NCBI RefSeq assembly: GCF_003813905.1
Contig: NZ_RPFJ01000005.1
Span: forward strand, 1 to 64,000
Length of the DNA stretch: 64,000 nt
Reading direction: 5' to 3'
Source of the DNA: Aureibaculum marinum
GTDB lineage: Bacteria > Bacteroidota > Bacteroidia > Flavobacteriales > Flavobacteriaceae
This document shows, piece after piece, positions 28,084-36,402 of the stretch; the stretch's first letter is position 1; every line of letters begins with the position of its first letter. The position numbers and the translations under genes were made by a program. Under the pieces are notes generated by a model. It saw only the letters and a program-made list of their open reading frames with translations. It made no database searches and was not told the origin of the DNA.

Positions 28084-28209
28084 TATTTTTTTAAGTTATT
28101 GGTTATTTAGTTATTGATTTTGAAATTACTTTCCAAATCAATTCTAAATTTTAATTTAATTCTTATACTTTCTAAGCTTTGCACTACTTTAAAACAATTC
28201 TTATACAAA

Positions 28210-29739
28210 TTAATAGTGACATTTACCACATTCCATACCTCCCATTTGAGCCACAGTTACTTTCTCTACACCATACTTCTTAGACAACTCTTCATGTATT
28301 TTTGCATAATACTCATTATCTTCTACTTTCACCTCAGTCTCTCTATGACAGTTTATACACCAGCCCATTGTTAATGGAGAATGTTGTTCTAACTCTTCCA
28401 TTTCTTCTACAGGACCATGACAAGTTTGACATTCAACACCTCCAACAGTCACGTGTTGTGAGTGATTAAAATAAGCGAAATCTGGTAAATTATGAATTCT
28501 TACCCATTCAATAGGTCTTTGTTCGTATCCAGCAATATACTCATTAGCCTCTTTATCCCATCCGATAGCATCATAAATTTTTTGAATTTCACCATCATAA
28601 AAGGCTTTATCTTTTTCATCTGTTACAGGACCATTATATTCTGAAATACCTTTATGACAATTCATACAGACATTTACTGAAGGAATACCTGAAGTTTTAC
28701 TATGTTTTGCAGAAGAGTGACAATACTGACAATCAATTTTATTATCACCAGCATGTATTTTATGTGAAAAAGCAATTGGCTGAATTGGTTTATAGCCTTG
28801 ATCATTACCAATACTCATCATCCCCCAATAAGCAAAATAACCAACAGCTAAAAGTATAGCAATTGTAGTTACCAATTTAAGGAATTCATTTTTACTCATA
28901 AAGTAAACCCAAAGAGCTCCTAAAACTAATACAAAAACAACAAAATAAGTTGCCCAAGGGATTGGAGTTGTTTTAGCAATATTACTAGCCTCTTCTCCAC
29001 CAACTTTCTTAGCTTCTAAAATTGAAGAATGCTTAGTGTATAATAAAATTGCATCAATATCATCATCAGACAGTTGTGGAAAAGCCGTCATTGGAGAACC
29101 ATTATACTCATTAAAAACAGCAATAGCATCCGCATCTCCACTAGCTCTTAAAGCTGCATTATCCTTAATCCAAGCATGCAACCACTCATCAGATCGTCTA
29201 TCTTGAACATTAGCTAAAGCAGGACCTATAAGTTTAGAATCTAACTTATGACAAGCAGCACAATTAGCATTAAATATTTTTTTACCAGTAACTACCTTTA
29301 AAGAATCTATCCCTAAAGAAGCTGCTGTTACAACACCAGCACTTTCTGCTTCTGTTTTCTCTACAGGTTTATCATCGGTATACGCTAGAATATCTATAAT
29401 GTCTTGATCAGAAAACTGAGGATAAGCCACCATTGGCATTTTATTATACTCCTCGTATATAGCGATGGCATCTTTATCTCCAGATGCTCTTAAAGCTTCG
29501 TTATCTCTAATCCAAGCAATTAACCAATCTTGATCTCTCCTTTCTGTAACACCTTTTAGCGGAGGCCCTATTAGCTTCCCTTCTAATTTATGACAAGCCG
29601 CACAATTAGCATTAAATAGTTTTTTACCATTGTCTAGATTAGCCTCTTGAGCAAACAGCTGCGACGTAAAAAGTAAAACGAAAGAAAGACTAGATAAAAT
29701 TAATCTTAAAGTTTTACGGTGTTGATTCACACTTTTCAT
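28210..29739 (-). CDS. actA: Alternative complex III multihaem cytochrome c ActA with two added cytochrome c domains
   Basis: I use the ATG at 29739 (509 residues). It gives a good signal peptide ending LFAQ, and a promoter at 29824-29854 would start RNA near 29817, downstream of the longer frame's ATG at 29835. Seven CXXCH sites are visible. Two lie in tandem N-terminal monohaem domains (NANCAACHKLEGKLIGP and NANCAACHKLDSKLIGP) that are nearly the same along their length. After two membrane helices come the five of the classical pentahaem ActA: CQYCH, CMNCH, CQTCH, CINCH and a C-terminal CGKCHY. The added domains may replace or receive soluble cytochrome c. It is first in the operon. Confidence 0.93.
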   Translation of the reverse strand: MKSVNQHRKTLRLILSSLSFVLLFTSQLFAQEANLDNGKKLFNANCAACHKLEGKLIGPPLKGVTERRDQDWLIAWIRDNEALRASGDKDAIAIYEEYNKMPMVAYPQFSDQDIIDILAYTDDKPVEKTEAESAGVVTAASLGIDSLKVVTGKKIFNANCAACHKLDSKLIGPALANVQDRRSDEWLHAWIKDNAALRASGDADAIAVFNEYNGSPMTAFPQLSDDDIDAILLYTKHSSILEAKKVGGEEASNIAKTTPIPWATYFVVFVLVLGALWVYFMSKNEFLKLVTTIAILLAVGYFAYWGMMSIGNDQGYKPIQPIAFSHKIHAGDNKIDCQYCHSSAKHSKTSGIPSVNVCMNCHKGISEYNGPVTDEKDKAFYDGEIQKIYDAIGWDKEANEYIAGYEQRPIEWVRIHNLPDFAYFNHSQHVTVGGVECQTCHGPVEEMEELEQHSPLTMGWCINCHRETEVKVEDNEYYAKIHEELSKKYGVEKVTVAQMGGMECGKCHY

Positions 29740-29823
29740 ATTATAAAATATATTATCTTGTATCGTTTTGGCACGACTTTTTCTATTCTTTAAAAATGAA
29801 AACACATTCTTTGAAAGATTGGA

Positions 29824-29854
29824 CAAAAATAACATTATTTGAATAGAAGCAAAA
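29824..29854 (-). promoter_or_regulatory. Bacteroidota-type promoter of the act-cox operon
   Basis: On the minus strand TTTG (29850-29853) is followed after an 18-base spacer by TATTTTTG (29824-29831). This matches the TTTG / TAnnTTTG consensus of the main Bacteroidota sigma factor. The predicted start near 29817 leaves a 5' leader of roughly 78 bases before actA. Confidence 0.65.
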
Positions 29855-29955
29855 TCTAAAAATAATGTTAAACATAATTTATAATGATTCTAAATAACAA
29901 AGTTAATGTCAAAGCTCATAACAAAGTTTTAAATTTGCAAAAACAAAAAAGTATA

Positions 29956-30366
29956 ATGAAATCATTTTTAAACAGATATAGTATTGCAATCCTCACAACA
30001 TTCATGTTTTACACATCTTTTATGCTGGGTCAAGAAGAAGGTAATTTAACCATTGAAAGTAGCGAAAGCATAAAAAATATTATAGCAAAAAAGAAAGCCC
30101 ACAACAAAAACACAGCCAAAGTTGCTGGTTATAGAATTCAAATATTTTTTGGTAGTGAGCAAGGTGCTTATAAAGCTCGTGAAGAATTTAAAACACTTTT
30201 TCCTGATACTTTTTTAAAAATAGAAAACTTTCCTCCTGATTGGAAAGTTAGAGTTGGCAATTACAAAACCCGATTAGAAGCAGATAGAGCTTTGATGGAA
30301 ATTCAAGAATCGTTTACCGGAGCGATTGTACTGGAAGAGTTAATTGATGTTATTAGAGAGGAATAA
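29956..30366 (+). CDS. SPOR-domain protein
   Basis: A small exported protein. I start at the internal ATG at 29956 (136 residues), because there a signal peptide begins (MKSFLNRYSIAILTTFMF, cleavage after MLGQ); the 24 residues upstream look like untranslated leader. The C-terminal half (about 60-132) has the SPOR pattern, with AGYRIQIFFGS at the start and WKVRVGNYKTRLEAD near the end. SPOR domains bind septal peptidoglycan lacking stem peptides. It is divergent from actA and upstream of ruvB. A specific role in division is not shown. Confidence 0.8.
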   Translation: MKSFLNRYSIAILTTFMFYTSFMLGQEEGNLTIESSESIKNIIAKKKAHNKNTAKVAGYRIQIFFGSEQGAYKAREEFKTLFPDTFLKIENFPPDWKVRVGNYKTRLEADRALMEIQESFTGAIVLEELIDVIREE

Positions 30367-30516
30367 AAACTATTGTATCAAAAAAGTTTACTATTTTTAG
30401 TGTCGCATACAAAAAATGCTTTAACTACTGGATACATTGTAACTTAGCAACACACTAATATTGTATTAGGTACTCTATTTTTAATAAACACTTCAACAAA
30501 TAACTTATATTGTTAA

Positions 30517-31539
30517 ATGAATAAAAACCTAAATCCATCTGATGAAAATCTTTCAAATGAAGAGTTAGATGTTGAAAGAAAATTACGTCCCTTAGATTTT
30601 AACGATTTTACTGGACAAGAACAAGTTCTTGAAAATCTAAAAATATTTGTTGAAGCGGCTAACATGCGTAACGAAGCACTAGACCACACTCTATTTCATG
30701 GACCTCCAGGACTAGGAAAAACAACCTTGGCACATATACTATCTAATGAACTAAATGCCAACATTAAAGTAACTTCTGGCCCTGTACTTGATAAACCTGG
30801 AGATTTAGCAGGTCTTTTAACTAATTTGAATGAGCGTGATGTATTATTTATAGATGAAATTCATCGACTGAGTCCAATAGTAGAAGAATACCTCTACTCT
30901 GCTATGGAAGATTACAAGATTGATATAATGATAGAGTCTGGCCCTAATGCTAGAACTGTACAAATTAATTTAGAACCTTTTACTTTAATCGGTGCTACAA
31001 CTAGATCAGGATTATTAACCGCACCTATGCGTGCTCGTTTTGGCATAAATAGTCGATTAGAATATTATCAAACCGATTTATTAACCACTATTGTACAACG
31101 TAGTGCTACTATTTTAAAAGTTCCAATAACTATGGAAGCGGCTATAGAAATTGCAGGAAGAAGTAGAGGAACTCCAAGAATAGCAAATGCTTTATTGCGT
31201 AGGGTTCGTGATTTTGCTCAAATAAAAAGTAATGGGAGAATTGATATTAATATTGCCAAGTTTGCACTTAAAGCTTTAAATGTTGATGCTCATGGTTTGG
31301 ATGAAATGGATAATAAAATTTTAACAACCATTATTGATAAATTTAAAGGTGGACCAGTTGGAATAACAACACTTGCTACAGCTGTTAGTGAAAGTGCAGA
31401 AACCATTGAAGAAGTATACGAACCCTTTTTGATTCAACAAGGTTTTATTATGCGTACACCACGAGGTAGAGAAGTTACTGCTTTAGCATACAAACATTTA
31501 GGAAAAATAAAAGGAAATACTCAAGGCGGACTTTTTTAA
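30517..31539 (+). CDS. ruvB: Holliday junction branch-migration ATPase RuvB
   Basis: Hexameric motor that, with RuvA, moves Holliday junctions in recombinational repair. The 340 residues contain Walker [11 protein letters not shown] (Lys68), Walker [10 protein letters not shown], sensor 1 IGATTRSG and the arginine-finger region [10 protein letters not shown]-terminal winged helix includes [16 protein letters not shown]. Length and motifs are standard. ruvA lies some 7 kb further on the same strand, separated by cls, nhaA, queG and maeB, so the two are not one operon. Confidence 0.97.
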   Translation: MNKNLNPSDENLSNEELDVERKLRPLDFNDFTGQEQVLENLKIFVEAANMRNEALDHTLFHGPPGLGKTTLAHILSNELNANIKVTSGPVLDKPGDLAGLLTNLNERDVLFIDEIHRLSPIVEEYLYSAMEDYKIDIMIESGPNARTVQINLEPFTLIGATTRSGLLTAPMRARFGINSRLEYYQTDLLTTIVQRSATILKVPITMEAAIEIAGRSRGTPRIANALLRRVRDFAQIKSNGRIDINIAKFALKALNVDAHGLDEMDNKILTTIIDKFKGGPVGITTLATAVSESAETIEEVYEPFLIQQGFIMRTPRGREVTALAYKHLGKIKGNTQGGLF

Positions 31540-31984
31540 ATAGAAACAACATATTCACTTGTTTCATAAAAGTTCTGAATAAAATTTAAGCACGCCTTTT
31601 TTGTTAGTTGTACTAATAAAAGGGTAAAAACCGCTATCAAAATTAGAGACAAAACACCTTGATATCAGATGCTTATCGTAGTATTTTCACAGAAAAACTA
31701 TAAAAATTTACCTTATACTTCTTATTTTAATTGTTTTTAATGTTATAGCATTACTATCTACAATTGCTCAACTAATAAAATGGCACCAACCTATGGTTAT
31801 TTATTAGTTTAAAACTACTATTAATTATAGGTTATCAATTTAATAATGTATTAAAAAAATTAAAGCAACCTTTGACTTTGATTGCAACTATTTAAATATA
31901 TGTGTGACCAACCTGAAAGAATAAGCACATATTCTATTACCACATTACTAATAAATATAATGATGTTAGCTTTATTTAGTAATT
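31540..31984. other. Intergenic region with possible remnant of a small membrane protein
   Basis: No intact gene. On the plus strand about 31690-31798 reads as a hydrophobic segment (IYLILLILIVFNVIALLSTI) that stops at VIY. A shifted frame continues to about 31895 with a second hydrophobic stretch (SLKLLLIIGYQFNNVLKK). There is no start codon in front. Two membrane segments split by a frameshift suggest a decayed small membrane protein, but AT-rich DNA can produce such patterns by chance. The rest shows nothing I can name; no clear ruvB terminator is seen. Confidence 0.25.
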
Positions 31985-33439
31985 CTACAAAAATGGTGAC
32001 AATAAGCGTACCATTTTTTCCCATAGATGCAAATATTTAGGTCTTTCTAACCAAGATTTAGCATCAATTTTTGTCGATACTTTTAAATCATTTTCAAATG
32101 CTTCAATCAATTGTTTTGCTATTTTTCTGCTATAAAGTATTGCATTAACTTCAAAGTTAAGATCAAAACTACGATAATCCATATTTGCAGAACCCACTAT
32201 GGCTAAATCATCATCAACAACCATTGTTTTAGCATGTACAAACCCCTTATCATATTTATAAATTTGAGCTCCACACTTAATTAACTCAGAATAATATGAA
32301 CTTGCAGCAGTATTAACCAAATTTGAGTCTGACACACCTGGAACAAGAATTTTAACGTCTAAGCCACTTTGTGCAGCAATAATAAGAGCATCCATCAAAC
32401 TTTCCCCCGGAATAAAATAAGGGCTAGTAATATAAATTCTTTTTTTGGCAGAACTTATAGCCTCCAATAATGAATAAAGAATTACAGGTTGATCTGAATC
32501 AGGACCAGAAGCTACAATTTGAACTATTTCTTTTTCTAAACTATCACTTTCTTTGACTAAAGGAAAATAGATATCATTATATTCTAATTGATTTACACTA
32601 CAAAAATTCCAATCACAAACAAAAAGATATTGTAAATATGAAGTGGCTTGACCTTTAATCTCTAAATGGGTGTCTCGCCAATATAAATTATCTTTTACTT
32701 CTAAGTCATTTCTATATTTATCACTAATATTTATACCACCTACGAAACCAACAGCTCCATCTATAACAATTATTTTTCGGTGATTTCTATAATTTAATCG
32801 ATTTGCAAAAGCATACCATTTTATTTTATAAAAAGGTGCCGTTTGAACCCCTGAATCTTCTAATCTTTTAATAAAATTTTTACTTAAACCATGACTCCCA
32901 AAATCGTCGTATAAAAAACGAACTTCTACTCCTTCCTTAGCTTTTTTAATAAGTATTTCTGCAATAGCTTTACCCGTAAAATCATTTTCATATATGTAAT
33001 ATTCTACATGAATATGAGTTTTAGCTTTGCTTAATGCAGATAACAATTCTGGAAATTTTTCTTCTCCATTAATTAGTATTTTCACCTTGTTATTAGCCGT
33101 AGGTGGACTAAACTTAGAGTGATGAATAAATTTAATGAGATTGCGGTAATTATTATTAGTTAACCCCGAATTAAGTATTTTTTCGGAATACGAATCTATG
33201 CTCTGTTTAATGAGATTACTAAGGGTTTCGTCTTTTACAATTTTTCTACTGTACATTTTTCGCTTACGATAGTTAATCCCAAAAGAAAAATAAAAGAAAA
33301 TACCAACAAAAGGAACAAAAACTATAAAGAGAATATATGCTAAAGCTTTTACACTACTTCTAGTATCGTATAACACTCTTAAAATAACCAAAAGCATTAT
33401 CAAAACATAAGCAACCTGTAATAGTAATGTCCAGTTCAT
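31985..33439 (-). CDS. cls: Cardiolipin synthase (phospholipase D family)
   Basis: Membrane enzyme that joins phosphatidylglycerol units to cardiolipin. The 484 residues start with two membrane helices (about 5-25 and 35-55), typical of ClsA. Two PLD active-site motifs follow: HRKIIVIDGAVGFVGGINIS and HAKTMVVDDDLAIVGSANMD, each with the HxK(x)4D pattern and the downstream Gly-Asn/Ser step. It is convergent with ruvB and lies 156 bases downstream of the nhaA start side on the same strand, probably with its own promoter. Confidence 0.93.
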   Translation of the reverse strand: MNWTLLLQVAYVLIMLLVILRVLYDTRSSVKALAYILFIVFVPFVGIFFYFSFGINYRKRKMYSRKIVKDETLSNLIKQSIDSYSEKILNSGLTNNNYRNLIKFIHHSKFSPPTANNKVKILINGEEKFPELLSALSKAKTHIHVEYYIYENDFTGKAIAEILIKKAKEGVEVRFLYDDFGSHGLSKNFIKRLEDSGVQTAPFYKIKWYAFANRLNYRNHRKIIVIDGAVGFVGGINISDKYRNDLEVKDNLYWRDTHLEIKGQATSYLQYLFVCDWNFCSVNQLEYNDIYFPLVKESDSLEKEIVQIVASGPDSDQPVILYSLLEAISSAKKRIYITSPYFIPGESLMDALIIAAQSGLDVKILVPGVSDSNLVNTAASSYYSELIKCGAQIYKYDKGFVHAKTMVVDDDLAIVGSANMDYRSFDLNFEVNAILYSRKIAKQLIEAFENDLKVSTKIDAKSWLERPKYLHLWEKMVRLLSPFL

Positions 33440-33595
33440 AGATTAAGCTTTCTATTAAAATCAGCAGTAAAAAATACTAAATTTAATGTTAACCTTTAAA
33501 CTTTTTTCAGATTTCGACCAGGCATTATATATCTATTAATTCTAATAAATAGTTACCTTTTTAGCTACTTACCTTAATGATTATAGCAATAGATA

Positions 33596-34945
33596 CTAGT
33601 GTTCTAATTCAGGTTGATTTTCTTCATCTTGCTCTGGAGGATCCATAGCAATGGCATCTTGATCGTCTGTAGCTTTGAATAGTACATAATAACCAAATAT
33701 TCCACTAATACATGACCCTACAAGGATTCCTATCTTAGAATATTCTAGCAAAGACTCTTCAGAAAATGACAAGTTGGTAATAAACAAAGACATCGTAAAA
33801 CCGATACCACAGAGTAATGCAACACCGTGAAACACTTTCCAAATAGCTTTATTAATATGCATTTCTTTATAAAAAAACTTTACTATAATCCATATACCTA
33901 AAAGCACGCCCAATTGTTTTCCTACAAAAAGTCCTGCAATTACACCCCAAGTAATTGGGATTTGAAAAGCACTTGCCAATACTTGGCTATCAATCATAAT
34001 ACCAGCATTAACAAAAGCAAACAAAGGCATAATAATTAAGTAAACAGGTTTACGAAGTTTTCGTTCCAATCGACGAGCTGGAGATTCCATCTCTAGTTGC
34101 GATTTTTCGATAAAGAAATGTGCTTCATCAGCAGTATTTTTTAATGTTTTGTCAGCAGACTTTTTAAATAAGTCAAATATTTTCTTAGTAAATGCTTTTG
34201 TCTGTTTTAAATTCCATCTTTGATTAAGTGGCAATGTAAATGCCAAAATTACACCAGCAATAGTAGCATGAATACCTGAAGCCAATACTGCCCACCACAA
34301 CACAAAACCAATAGTTAAATATGGTGCAAGTTTCATCACTTTTTTATAATTCAAAAATAACAAAACTACTACACATAAGGCCGCAATACCCAACGCCGTC
34401 CAAGAAATACTCTCTGTATAGAAAAAAGCAATAATTAAAACAGCAATCAAATCATCTACTACAGCAACGGTAGTGATAAAAACTTTTACCCAAGAAGGCA
34501 CGCGTGAACCTAAAATTGCAATAATACCAATAACAAAGGCAATATCTGTTGCCATTGGAACAGCCCAACCATGAGTATAATTAGTACCGTAATTAAATGA
34601 ATAATAAATAATAGCAGGCACTAATGCACCACATACTGCAGCTACAACCGGAAATAAAGCCGATTTTACAGAATTAAGCTGTCCAAATTTTAATTCACTT
34701 TTTATCTCTAAACCTACCAGCAAAAAAAACAACACCATTAACCCATCATTAACCCAATGAAAAATGGATTTAGAAATGTTTAATTCAGGAAAACCTATAG
34801 TAAATTCTAAATGTAATATGTGATTGTAATATTCTAATAAAGACGTATTAGCAACAATTAATGCTGTAATTGTAGCAATAATTAAAAGTATGCCTGTAGT
34901 TGATTCTTTTTCTAAAAAAGTTTTAATACTATGTCTACTTACCAA
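33596..34945 (-). CDS. nhaA: Na+/H+ antiporter NhaA
   Basis: Exports sodium in exchange for protons, which suits life in salt water. The 449 residues form about 12 helices. Key residues are visible in MATDIAFVIGI (counterpart of Asp133) and VAVVDDLIAVLIIAFFY (counterpart of the Asp163-Asp164 ion pair). A loop of about 50 residues in the middle, rich in Lys and Glu (KKSADKTLKNTADEAHFF), and an acidic tail distinguish it from the 388-residue E. coli protein; both are common in Bacteroidota. It precedes cls on the minus strand and is divergent from queG. Confidence 0.94.
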   Translation of the reverse strand: MVSRHSIKTFLEKESTTGILLIIATITALIVANTSLLEYYNHILHLEFTIGFPELNISKSIFHWVNDGLMVLFFLLVGLEIKSELKFGQLNSVKSALFPVVAAVCGALVPAIIYYSFNYGTNYTHGWAVPMATDIAFVIGIIAILGSRVPSWVKVFITTVAVVDDLIAVLIIAFFYTESISWTALGIAALCVVVLLFLNYKKVMKLAPYLTIGFVLWWAVLASGIHATIAGVILAFTLPLNQRWNLKQTKAFTKKIFDLFKKSADKTLKNTADEAHFFIEKSQLEMESPARRLERKLRKPVYLIIMPLFAFVNAGIMIDSQVLASAFQIPITWGVIAGLFVGKQLGVLLGIWIIVKFFYKEMHINKAIWKVFHGVALLCGIGFTMSLFITNLSFSEESLLEYSKIGILVGSCISGIFGYYVLFKATDDQDAIAMDPPEQDEENQPELEH

Positions 34946-35404
34946 TTGTTATGTGTTTTTAATTTATTAAATGTAATACTGAAAATAAATTTTGTATCTA
35001 GTAAAATTAACTATTTTATTGATTTTTTAATAGTTTCTAACCATTTTTTTTGAAAAAAATCTTACTCCTATAACTTTCTGAAAATAACCAGTTTTTCAAC
35101 ATTATCTTTATAAGAATCTGACAATCAATCTAATTTTTACTTAGTTTTTTTCACTATTTACAGCAAATCTAAAGTCTTTAAATATTTATTTTTACATATA
35201 AAGAATTAAAACTAATGGCCCGGCCATTTTCTAAATTTTAAAGTTTCTAGATACACTTTTATATTTATAGTTAAATTACAAACACTATTGGCATTTTAAC
35301 TCAAAAGACAACTATAAACCATAAATAAAACCATAAAAGGAAAAACACATACCATATATAAATACAAAAGAATCTGTACTTTCGCAATACTGACATTACA
35401 AGAA
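34946..35404. other. Divergent intergenic region nhaA/queG with a GC-rich dyad
   Basis: 459 AT-rich bases that should hold the promoters of nhaA (leftward) and queG (rightward). The one clear structure is AATGGCC-C-GGCCATT (35214-35228), a seven-base perfect dyad of unusual GC content here. Near queG, TACTTTCG resembles a -7 box with one mismatch, but no -33 box is clear. No gene or RNA is recognised. Confidence 0.4.
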
Positions 35405-36346
35405 TTGAATATAAAAAATAAAAATATTGAGCGGTGGGCAACCCTGATAAAAGCCGAATCGAAACGACTCGGTTTTTTATCGTGTGGCATTAGCAAAGCT
35501 GAATTTTTAGAAGAGGAAGCTCCACGCTTAGAAAAGTGGTTAAACAAAAATATGCATGGAGAAATGCAATACATGCAAAACCATTTTGACAAACGATTAG
35601 ATCCTACAAAGTTAGTCGAAGGATCTAAATCTGTGATTTCTCTACTGCTCAATTATTATCCAGAAAAAAAACAAGTTAAAAATTCTTATAAAATTTCTAA
35701 GTATGCTTATGGTAAAGATTATCATTTTGTAATTAAAGATAAACTGAAACAGTTACTCTACTTTATTAAAGAAGAAATTGGCGAAGTAAATGGCAGGGTA
35801 TTTGTAGATTCTGCTCCTGTATTAGACAAAGCTTGGGCTGCAAAAAGTGGATTGGGGTGGATTGGCAAAAACAGCAACCTATTAACTCAACAAGTAGGTT
35901 CTTTTTACTTTATAGCAGAATTAATTATTGATCTGGAATTAAAATATGACAATCCAACAACTGACCACTGTGGCACCTGCACAGCATGTATTGACGCCTG
36001 CCCAACCCAAGCTATTGTGGAACCTTATGTTGTTGATGGTAGTAAATGCATTTCCTATTTTACTATTGAACTAAAAAATGAAATACCCCCATCTGTTGAA
36101 GGTAAATTTGACGATTGGATTTTCGGCTGCGATGTTTGTCAAGATGTTTGTCCATGGAATCGATTTTCAAGACCACACCAAGAGCCCTTATTCAATCCTC
36201 ATCCTGACTTATTATCTATGACAAAAAAAGAGTGGACAGAACTTACACAAGATGTATTTAGTAAAGTTTTTAAAAAGTCTGCTGTTAAGCGAACTAAATT
36301 TTCAGGTTTACAACGCAACATTAGTTTTTTAAATGAAAAGAGTTAA
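35405..36346 (+). CDS. queG: Epoxyqueuosine reductase
   Basis: Cobalamin- and Fe-S-dependent enzyme for the last step of queuosine synthesis in tRNA. The 313 residues include [10 protein letters not shown] and the [16 protein letters not shown] segment near the N-terminus. Two 4Fe-4S ferredoxin-type groups are present, [15 protein letters not shown] and [10 protein letters not shown]. The start is a TTG (codons for NIKNKN follow); the next ATG lies well inside the conserved N-terminal region, so TTG is required. It sits 56 bases before maeB. Confidence 0.94.
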   Translation: MNIKNKNIERWATLIKAESKRLGFLSCGISKAEFLEEEAPRLEKWLNKNMHGEMQYMQNHFDKRLDPTKLVEGSKSVISLLLNYYPEKKQVKNSYKISKYAYGKDYHFVIKDKLKQLLYFIKEEIGEVNGRVFVDSAPVLDKAWAAKSGLGWIGKNSNLLTQQVGSFYFIAELIIDLELKYDNPTTDHCGTCTACIDACPTQAIVEPYVVDGSKCISYFTIELKNEIPPSVEGKFDDWIFGCDVCQDVCPWNRFSRPHQEPLFNPHPDLLSMTKKEWTELTQDVFSKVFKKSAVKRTKFSGLQRNISFLNEKS

Positions 36347-36402
36347 ATTTGTACTTCATATCGAGCTCACTTATATAGCTCTTCAAATTAAACAAATCTT
36401 TC

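Noticed and set aside
29884-29955. Longer N-terminus of the SPOR protein (24 extra residues)
   Set aside because: A complete signal peptide starts at the internal ATG 29956; residues before it are Lys/Asn-rich and would bury it.
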